DNA of 64,000 nt from Ischnura elegans (Eukaryota > Arthropoda > Insecta > Odonata > Coenagrionidae): contig NC_060257.1 of assembly GCF_921293095.1 (NCBI RefSeq), forward strand, positions 56,704,968 through 56,768,967, in the 5' to 3' direction. Numbering within the stretch: position 1 is the stretch's first letter; each line of letters starts with the position of its first letter. Below, piece after piece: positions 56,424-64,000 of the stretch. A program made the position numbers and the translations under genes. The notes under the pieces are model-generated. The model saw only the letters and a list, made by a program, of their open reading frames with translations, did no database searches and was not told where the DNA came from.

Positions 56424-57733
56424 TAGGGATGTGCGAGTAGTACTTTTTGACCTCGAGTCGAGTGTCGAGTCGAGCTGAAAACTACTCGCGAGTATCGAGT
56501 CGAGTATAATAATTCTTAAACTAGGCGATACAGCAAAGCACTCTCCAACATATTCTCATTTTTTTAATTCCCTTGCTAATTTTCCATTTTGAATGCTTAG
56601 CTTGTTGTAAAAACGGAAAGATAACAGGAAACGTTGGTGATAATTGATTCACAATTAGGAGATGAATGAAAATTAATGTGTCTTAAATAGTTCCATGACC
56701 ACAATTGAAATTAACCTCCAGTAATATGACGTCAATGTATGTATCCAAACTGCTCAGAAGAACCCTCAATAAAGATATTTGTACAATTGTAATTAAGATT
56801 GTTACGTAAATGTAATATTTGAACCTTTCAAATTCTCTTGCAGAAAAACCAATTGTCGTATATGCTCAGGCAGCAGGTTTTCACGTCTTTACGTATTACT
56901 GCCTGCAGAAAAATGTCTTCGGCAGCACACTTCTGTAGCTGGACAAGTATTTTCTTTCCAAAGTTGCAAGGTTTGGGAGCCTTGGGAAGTTTTATTTAAA
57001 GTTACATCAGCGATTTATATGGTTCTTGAATGTTAATGGAATTTTAGTGAACGAAGCGAACGAACTATAGAACTTAGCTTTGTAGATCCAAAAAAGAAGT
57101 TTTCTTTATTTATTACTTCGTTTAATCAACCATAGACTCTATTTTTTGTTAGTTCAAGAGGGAAACTATACGCAACAAAGGCATAAACGAAAATTAACAG
57201 TGGTCGTCTAAAACGCCTAAAAGATGGCACTTTTGACGTCAAACACTGGGAAAACCGGCATTTCCCGCTGAAACGTAAAATTTTCCATTTTTTCCATTGA
57301 AATCCTAACAAATTTTACGTATTCCTTCGGCGTTTGAGTAAAGAAACTATGCTAAAATGCAAAAGTGTCGCATGAGAAAGTGTGAGCGATGCTGTGGTCC
57401 CCTCCGATTACTCCGAAAACGCCGCCTGGGCGGAAGATGGTCGGACGCCGGGGCTGACGAAATTCGGTGCCAACGGCGACTACTATAGTCGTAAACTGCT
57501 GCGTATACAAAAGCTGAAACTCCTGGGCCAAGGCATAAGAACGACTTTATAAACGATATTACTCCAAGAGTTTCATGATAGCGCTTTCTGTCGACAGATT
57601 TCTGAACTTACTGGCCTCGAAAGCTCTGTAACAGAAACTACTCGACTCGACATTCGTAATACTACTCGAATCACTCAAGTCGGGTACCAAGTACTCGACT
57701 CGACTCGAATTTTCGAGTACTCGCTCATCCCAA
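56424..57733. mobile_element. hAT-type element, 1310 bp
   Basis: TAGGGATGTGCGAGTA at the left is inverted at the right (TTGGGATGAGCGAGTA on the minus strand), two mismatches in 16. Subterminal CGAGTCGAGT repeats occur at both ends. Flanking 8-mers are CCTCCGGG (56416-56423) and CCTCCAGG (57734-57741), a 7/8 target duplication. No transposase was recognised. Confidence 0.82.
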
Positions 57734-57751
57734 CCTCCAGGTATTCTCCTA

Positions 57752-57803
57752 CATGGCTGCCGACGTTTCGGAGTACGACTCTTACCCCAATACGTCAGCA
57801 GCC
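57752..57803 (-). ncRNA. hammerhead-like hairpin, degenerate, minus strand
   Basis: On the minus strand GGCTGCTGACG pairs with CGTCGGCAGCC (one G-T wobble), enclosing GGGGTA..TACTCC able to form stem II, then GAAACGTC. The first box is CTGACGT instead of CTGANGA. It resembles Penelope-like termini; likely inactive. Confidence 0.3.
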
Positions 57804-59039
57804 GTGGAGGAGATTAACCGCTGGAGCACTCGATCAGCCTTCGCAACTAACACTCACCGGATAAGCATATATATAAGATATAATTTCAATCTTGGGGTCA
57901 TTTTGAATATTGTAGGAAGGTCCATGGTCATAAAAATGACAGAGAGGTGATATATACATTACCGGCCAGGGCGCACTTCGAATAAGCGGGATATTATGGG
58001 GTCCGGCGCAGAAAAATTCAACCCGTGAACTAGATAAAACGCCCTCAAGTCAGAGCGGCAAAGCTCGAATTGGTGCAGGGATAGAGTTAAGATCAAATTC
58101 CACCATTCCAGCCTATAAAAAGGAAGATATCAAAGCCTAACGACTGTTCTACGCACTTCCATCGGATCTTTAAAATATATTTCATAACTAACGCGCGGTA
58201 TACGATTTTATTAGGAAATTAATGTTGAACTATCATTTTTTAGGGTCAAAATATGTCGATTAAAGTTGGCACGACTAAGGCTTTACTTCGGAAAATTTTC
58301 ACGTTAAAATTATAGTAATAATTAAACTATATTTATACGAAATAGTTGCATTTTTGCGTCGGGACGCCTTTTGCCATCCTGCCGCACCGTCAAGGTTGAA
58401 TACATCTACATATTAAACTTCACGTCTTCCTTACTATTATTAATCTTTTAAAAATTCGATTTATTAGTTACCTTGAACTCTAATTAAAATTTCTGCCATT
58501 GGATATTTAAACGAAATGAACTGAACAATTAGACAAATGATTAATGTAAACAAATACATTTAGCCGTAAGAAGCCTGCAAGATAACGAACAATACACGCC
58601 TTGAATTATTGAAATATCATGCAGAAGGGTACTTTACTTTTATTATCCAACCAGGTACATTACTTAGAATAAAATAAAGGAAAAAAGAACTTATTTTCAA
58701 TGATTTTTATATTCATCGATGAGTCTGACGATAAATTACTCTTCTGTTTAAACTTGTACTCATATGCTCAATAAACTCTGTTCACTTCTTACACTACAAT
58801 AATTCACTTCTTACACTTCAACTTCATATACTAATAACTTCTGTGTAAACGTACACACTTATACTCAAGTCACAACCCTGATGCTGCCAATCAATTTTCA
58901 CGAGACGTTAACAGTGGAACCATAATCTCTCATTTGAACCACATATAAGGTACTATCTGCTATAGATACTAAAGCATTAGCTAAGAGCGATTAATATTAA
59001 AAAGAATATATTAATACAATCATAAAATCAACAGGTTAA
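57804..59039. other. intergenic, nothing supported
   Basis: AT-rich; ATTCACTTCTTACACT repeated at 58.78-58.82 kb. Confidence 0.45.
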
Positions 59040-60220
59040 ATTCTCTAATTAAAATGATTCTGAATATAAATAGAGATATGGGAAGAGTATAAGGATTTAT
59101 AAGAGTCTTTTGAGGTCTTCCCTACTACTGCGTCTACGGTTTGAAGTCGATTGGCGTGATAGGCTCGGGATATCTCCTTACCTACTTTTTGGTCAGTTGT
59201 CACATCAAAAGAGTGATCAGTATAGAAAAAATATCGCTCTATATCAATTTTAACTTACTAATTATAACTTATAAGATTGGTAATACCACAATCACTCAAT
59301 TATGTTGTGGACTTCTCCATTACTTGAAGCAATTTTGAGTGGTTTGATCAACGAATGCTCCTGAAACGTCGATTTGGGAGTTCACTTTTGTTGGTGAGTA
59401 ACCAAGTGGGGAGTATTAATATCAAAAATGTTTTCGTATCTAAAAAGAGGCATCTAATTAATCATTTTAAAAGTAATGGAAAACCATACATTTCATTGTC
59501 GAAGAGTAAAAATTCCTATTTTTAAATTTCAGCTACAAAACAACGAGTAAGTAATTTTGAGAAAATTGTCCTACGAGGTAATATATCTGGTCATAAAAAT
59601 TAATTTTATCGAAATTCGAAGTTCGAAGGGAGTATTCAGACAATTAAGCTATTTGCAAATGAAATGGAAATGCTCTAACGAAATTGCGCATAGCATTTGT
59701 TAAATTCCTTTATTGTTCGGGGGGGAAACGTGTAAATATCGAACCCGATTGAAGAATTCAATCGTTAATGGAATCGTTTATGAAAAAATAAAATAAAATA
59801 GATAAATTCTCCAGTGAAAATAATTCTGAAAGAAAATGAAGAGATGGGAAGAATGTGAGGTCTTAAAAGTGTCTTTAGACCTCTTCCCCACTCCTACGTT
59901 TGAAGTCGATTTGCGTGAAAGTTTCAGAATATCTTCTTGGCTACGTTTTTGTCAGCTAGAAAAGAAATTCCCCAGCAAATTACGCCTAGGATTTGTTAAA
60001 TTCCTATACTGTTCGGGGGAAAAACTCGTACATATCGAACTTGCTTGAAGAATTCAAGGATTAATCGACTTTTTTATGCAAAAATAAAATAAATAGGTTG
60101 AATAATTCAATGAAAATAATTCTGATGAGAAATAAAGAGATGGGAAGAGTATGAGGATTTAAAAGAGCCTTTCGAGTTCTTCCCTACCATTGACCTCTCC
60201 CACTGAAGTGAAAGTGAGTT
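59040..60220 (+). repeat. diverged block repeats, about 280-300 bp
   Basis: GAAAATAATTCTGA..AGAGATGGGAAGAGTATGAG..TTTGAAGTCGATT-type blocks occur at 59050, 59815 and 60115, and GTTAAATTCCT.TA.TGTTCGGGGG..GAAGAATTCAA at 59700 and 59995. Related pieces lie at 62080 and 62350. Confidence 0.7.
59335..59630 (+). repeat. block shared with 62885-63180, copy 1
   Basis: GGTTTGATCAACGAATGCTC..ACGTCG..GGAGTT..TTTTTGTTGGTGAGTAAC and ATTCCTATTTTTAAATTT..AAATTCGAAGTTC align in order with 62885-63180. Confidence 0.6.
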
Positions 60221-60394
60221 TTTTCTTTTTATGCTTTCAATTGCATGAATGAGTTCATCGGGAGAGGATTGCAGCCTTACGAAGTGGGCGGAAGTGTACA
60301 GCTAATACTCTTACGCCATCCGATCGTCACGCTCCAACGAGGCATGAATTAGAGGGTATTTTATAAATTGTATTCTCGCTCGCGTACTTAATAG

Positions 60395-61040
60395 GCTGGT
60401 TTCCTATTATTTTTTTATGGTTAAATCGAAAGATTATTACTCCTGAAGTACGCATTTCACGCTCTTAGATTTTTAAATGACGATATCTATTTTTCGCGAT
60501 TAATTAAAAATTGAAAAATTTCAAGCGCGCGAAAACGCGACGGCTAAGTATGAATGCTGGGAAAAGCCCATGTGACGTCATTCTGGTTCCGGCTGTCGCC
60601 GTGTGAGGTGACCTTGGGGCGACGCTGTGAGCGCCGATACGATGCAGGCTGCTAGTAGGTAGATGAGTACCCAGCTAGCTATTTCCGCTTCGCTTAAATA
60701 AGCATTATTATTACCCTATCAAACGAAGGAAACTTTCCGACCATAGGCAATTTTAATAGACGATTATTAAGAGATGTTTCCCTGAGCCCTGTACCTTATG
60801 CATGCATTGGTAATTTCAGACGATGTAAAACTCCTATCTACTCCTATAGAAACTAGGTCCCGGTGGCGTCACGTGGAATGTCATCGCGTGGCCGCCAATC
60901 GGGCCTTTTTTCAAATGAGGTTAAAATTGACCATTAACATTCGTCTAAACTGGGATTTCTAAAACCAAATAATTTGTATATTATGAATACACTAATGGTG
61001 GGTAACGAATCGCATTTATTTTTCTCTGATGAAGGCAAAT
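60395..61040 (+). repeat. second copy of the long-TIR element left end
   Basis: Follows 52790-53430 for about 640 bp (TGGTTTCCTATTATTTTTTT.., AAGCGCGCGAAAACGCGACG, GAGGAAACTTTCC-type, GAATACACTAATGGTGGGTA). No right end was found, so it is truncated or a solo fragment. Confidence 0.85.
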
Positions 61041-61596
61041 ACCCTATTCTTACGGCTTCCACAAAAATTTCCTTTGCAGGAAAGGGATATGTTACGGCAG
61101 GCGTCTTGCCATTGAGTCTTCATACACCTTGAGCACAAGTGTATTCCCCCTCCATACATAATGACATGGGGGACATAATGAGTCACCGGGGAATTCGGGG
61201 GTCCTTCCCCGGAAATTTTTGGGAATTGCACGGCCGGAAATAGATTTTGACGCTATTCTGACTTTTAAAAACCAGAAATAAGTCAGTAAAAATATAGAAA
61301 TTTCGTGAGAAAACATGCTATGAAAAGGGAAAATTTTACAAATTATAAAATTTAGTTATGTATTATGGTTATATTATCTATTAAATAGTGAATTATTTCC
61401 TTGGAACTGCACGGAAATCTAAAAATAACCTCTAAATTAATCTTTTCGAATAGACGTTTCGATAAAGCATTTGCTTCTCTTTTATCTTCAGACACTTTTA
61501 ATTTATTCATCCAACAGATTTATTGCATGCTATTTGGAAGAGGCGACCGACAACTGAGGTCATTGGTTCCAATATGTGATTCTCTCCTCTTTCTTG
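61041..61596. other. intergenic, nothing supported
   Basis: Antiparallel frames of about 70 codons at 61.0-61.3 kb, unrecognised. Confidence 0.4.
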
Positions 61597-61955
61597 GGTT
61601 TTAATAGATTGTCACCCCTTCGCACACCCTTATCCGTAGCATCAGTATCCTATTTTTCACACTGTTGGTGGTGGTATTTGGAGGATGTCATTTGCGCCAT
61701 GAGGAAAGGGTAGTGAAGGAAGGGTGGAAAAAAACCCGGCGTCGGTATTAGCCTGATCTTAACGAAAGGCGCCAAGGGGACCACGGCTTAACGTCCCATC
61801 CGACGGACGGAGTGTTGCGCTTGGAATGTCCTCCATATAACATTCAAGCATGGATCGGGTAGTCTATGAAAATTCCCTGCCACCGCCGGGATTTGAATCC
61901 GAGCCCACGGGGTGGGAACTGGGAAGCCAACTCTCTAGCCACCACATGTGGTGCA
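61597..61955 (-). repeat. SINE family 1, copy 3 (minus strand)
   Basis: The longest copy. On the minus strand it reads GGTGGCTAGAGAGTTGGCTT (A-box-like), GTGGGCTCGGATTCAAATCC (B box) and CGGCGGTGGC, then a body with GACGTTAAGCCGTGGTCCCC. This order supports a tRNA-derived SINE. Confidence 0.75.
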
Positions 61956-61975
61956 CCAACACTATCCCCCACATA

Positions 61976-62440
61976 TTCATCTACATCTACATACTACCCA
62001 GCTAGGCTCCTCAATTGGCCTGTGGCAGGGGGTGTTAGGACACCAGGGCGTTAACAAATGAGAAAGGAAATGATCTAATGAAATTACGCCTAGCCTTTTT
62101 GTTGTCCTTTATTGTTTGAGGATGACGAATTCTCATTCCTATCCGTTCGACAATACATCTCTCTTTATTCATCGATTCTATCAGACCTGCGTATGGCCAT
62201 CGAGTCTCCACATACCTAGCACACGTGTAATTTAACAGATTCGTATACATCTACACACTACTCCGCATGCCGTCTCAATAGGTGTCTGGCGGGGGTTGTT
62301 ATGGCAACAGGCCGTTAACAAACAAAAAAGGAAATGCTTTAAAAAAATTATGGCTAGCATTAGTTAAAATCCTTTATTGTTCGGGGGAAAAACGAATCCT
62401 GATACCTATTCTTTCGGCCATAAATCTCTCTAAGTTTGTT
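61976..62440 (+). repeat. 268-bp diverged tandem pair
   Basis: CTACATACTACCCAGCTAGG..GGCAGGGGGTGTTA..GGGCGTTAACAAA..TCCTTTATTGTTTGAGG at 61982 recurs at 62250 (CTACACACTACTCCGCATGC..GGCGGGGGTTGTTA..GCCGTTAACAAA..CCTTTATTGTTCGGGGG). The second half is shared with the 59.7-60.0 kb blocks and the start with 22837. Confidence 0.7.
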
Positions 62441-62884
62441 GTTTATGTCGGTCCTGAAAAAAATATTGGGTCTCCAATATTATGTTATCCGTGGCACTCT
62501 TAAAAATATATTTTCTCGATTTCTCTAATATTCTAAGCCTAACGCGCAGCCTCCTAGTCTCTAGCGGTTCCCAAGCTTACTTTGTTTAACATGTGTGTAA
62601 CGCTTTCTGTAAGCCCGTAGCAGTATTCGAAAAAAATGTAGATTGTTCGAAGCTAAGGAAATTTATTGAGAGTTTCATACGTACATGAGAATCGATTTTA
62701 TTTGTTACGTATTGAATTTACTCATTTAACTAGTCTACCTTAAAAACCGAGATGAAGCAAGCAAAGGAGGTTCCAAGAAAAAACAGCTGAGCTTAGATTC
62801 GCTCCGTTAAAAAAAAACAATGCAAATCAGTAACTGTGAAAGTGAAAAAGTTACGTTAAAATTCAAGCTGAATTTCATGGTTTT
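62441..62884. other. intergenic, nothing recognised
   Basis: AT-rich only. Confidence 0.4.
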
Positions 62885-63180
62885 TGGATGGTTTGATCAA
62901 GTAATGGTCCTGTGACGTCGTTGTAGGAGGTTAATTTTTGTTTTTGTAGGCGAGTAACAAGGTGGGCAATGTTAACATAAAAATTATCCAAATCGAAAAA
63001 TTATCCTAAATAAATTATGAAAAATCATAAAGCTCATTGATTACGAGCAACAATTCCTATTTATAAATTAAAATTTCATAAAACATTGTGTTTGATTTTA
63101 ACAAAGTATATTTAGTATGTCCAACGTGGTAATACATACGGTCATTAAAAAAATACTATTTTTCGAAATTCAAAGTTTCA
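62885..63180 (+). repeat. block shared with 59335-59630, copy 2
   Basis: GGTTTGATCAAGTAATGGTC..GTGACGTCG..TAGGCGAGTAACAAGGTGGG..AATTCCTATTTATAAATT..CGAAATTCAAAGTTTC. Confidence 0.6.
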
Positions 63181-63829
63181 GGTTCATTCTTAATTTTTTC
63201 TAACGCATAGTAAGAAAATAGTGAACGTAAAATAAATTATTTTCACGATTAATATACACCGTACTGTAACATCGATGTCACATTTGAAAGTTATTCACAA
63301 CCCAGTACACAGCCACGCTCTAAACTAACAAATCATTTCTCCAGCTAGTGATAAAATCAAGTTGCACTAGTCGCGTTTTTCCAATGTTTATGGAAGTCAC
63401 AGACACAATAAGCCCACTTGCTTGGTCCACAACTGCTCTTTAATGAAAATCAAAACCAGTAAAATATTGGTAATAAAAGAACTTGTACAACAACTTTCTA
63501 CGTCATTTTGTACTATTATCACCAATGAAAATAATTCCCTGGACCACAACAGTTCCACTGCTTTGCACCAGAATGAGGGAAAGGCATTTTAAATTTCATT
63601 ATCAGCACACTGTAATCGATTTTAACAAAAAATGGATGCATTTCACCGATAACGCGCAACCGTTGCAGCAGAATAGTTATTGTGGAAAATATTTTGTTTT
63701 CACGCGACGATTTAGGCCAAAGCTTGAAGGTAGAATATAGGTAAGTAAATTGATTTAAACAAATAATCGATCAACAAATGAAAAGAAAACTATGCACTTA
63801 TCCACCAATTTATTCTCGCGGTGCAACTA
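63181..63829. other. intergenic, nothing supported
   Basis: An 85-codon frame at 63483-63740 (+) matches nothing I know. Confidence 0.4.
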
Positions 63830-63856
63830 GTTTCGACGCAGCGGCGTTGTCATCAG
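63830..63856 (-). ncRNA. hammerhead-ribozyme-like core, minus strand
   Basis: On the minus strand CTGATGA, then ACGC-CGCT-GCGT forming a perfect stem II, then CGAAAC. Both invariant boxes are canonical. The region 3' of GAAAC (TAGTTGCACC) does not make an obvious stem III, so cleavage is uncertain. The element it belongs to likely runs past the window end. Confidence 0.45.
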
Positions 63857-64000
63857 GTAATAGGTAGAGTAATATTAAATTGGTTACTAGATGGAAATCG
63901 GTGAATAAATACAGTGTATCATCTTCTAGCCGGATTATTTCCTGATTTCAATTGAATGTAGTTATTTTAATCAATTAGCTATAATATAATGGGAAAATGT

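Overview
This is an AT-rich, repeat-dense stretch of an animal nuclear genome, almost certainly an insect. It has GT-AG introns of 1-3.5 kb, TATA-box promoters, AATAAA signals, tRNA-derived SINE-like repeats, mariner, pogo, hAT, piggyBac-like and Harbinger-like DNA transposons, and two genes for small secreted AAP-repeat proteins of the structural cuticle type. There are no operons, Shine-Dalgarno sites, CRISPR arrays or bacterial genes. I could not identify the species. Long TE-filled introns suggest a medium to large insect genome.

Only two genes are convincing, both on the + strand and both with the same three-exon structure: a 12-nt first coding exon encoding MYKL, then a signal-peptide/AAP exon, then a second AAP exon, with both introns in phase 0. 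Gene A (8681-13791) encodes 103 residues and gene B (43520-48473) encodes 107. Each has a TATAAAA box about 100 bp upstream of its ATG and an AATAAA after its stop. They are diverged tandem paralogues about 30 kb apart. Copies of the flanking DNA surround them. Segments of the gene A upstream region recur 1-2 kb further upstream. A gene B upstream segment occurs three times (41.3, 41.8 and 43.1 kb). The gene B 3' UTR and downstream sequence recurs as degenerate copies across 48.5-52.1 kb. This looks like the decayed remains of a larger cuticle-gene array.

The remainder is intergenic and repetitive. 0.7-8 kb: SINE fragment, mariner fragment, a hAT MITE with an 8-bp target duplication, and a non-LTR fragment. 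15.3-18.1 kb: a complete 2.86-kb pogo-type transposon with a broken transposase and terminal GGGGCA/GGGACA-rich repeats. 19-21 kb: one possible minus-strand coding exon and a 200-bp-arm inverted repeat. 24.2-26.0 kb: seven copies of a 247-bp satellite with higher-order structure. 29-41 kb: SINEs, hairpins, a TTAA-flanked piggyBac-like MITE and other MITEs. 44.3-45.6 kb: a 1249-bp mariner inside gene B intron 1, itself inside a locally duplicated segment. 50-58 kb: nested TIR elements (2566, 515, 518 and 1310 bp). 59-63 kb: diverged repeated blocks. Several hammerhead-ribozyme-like cores (CTGANGA...GAAAC), known from Penelope-like retroelements, occur in the window.

The most interesting points are the decayed duplication architecture around the cuticle genes, the apparent origin of the 247-bp satellite from sequence inside a TIR transposon, and the recurrent hammerhead-like motifs. 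All family names come from reading motifs; no search was run.
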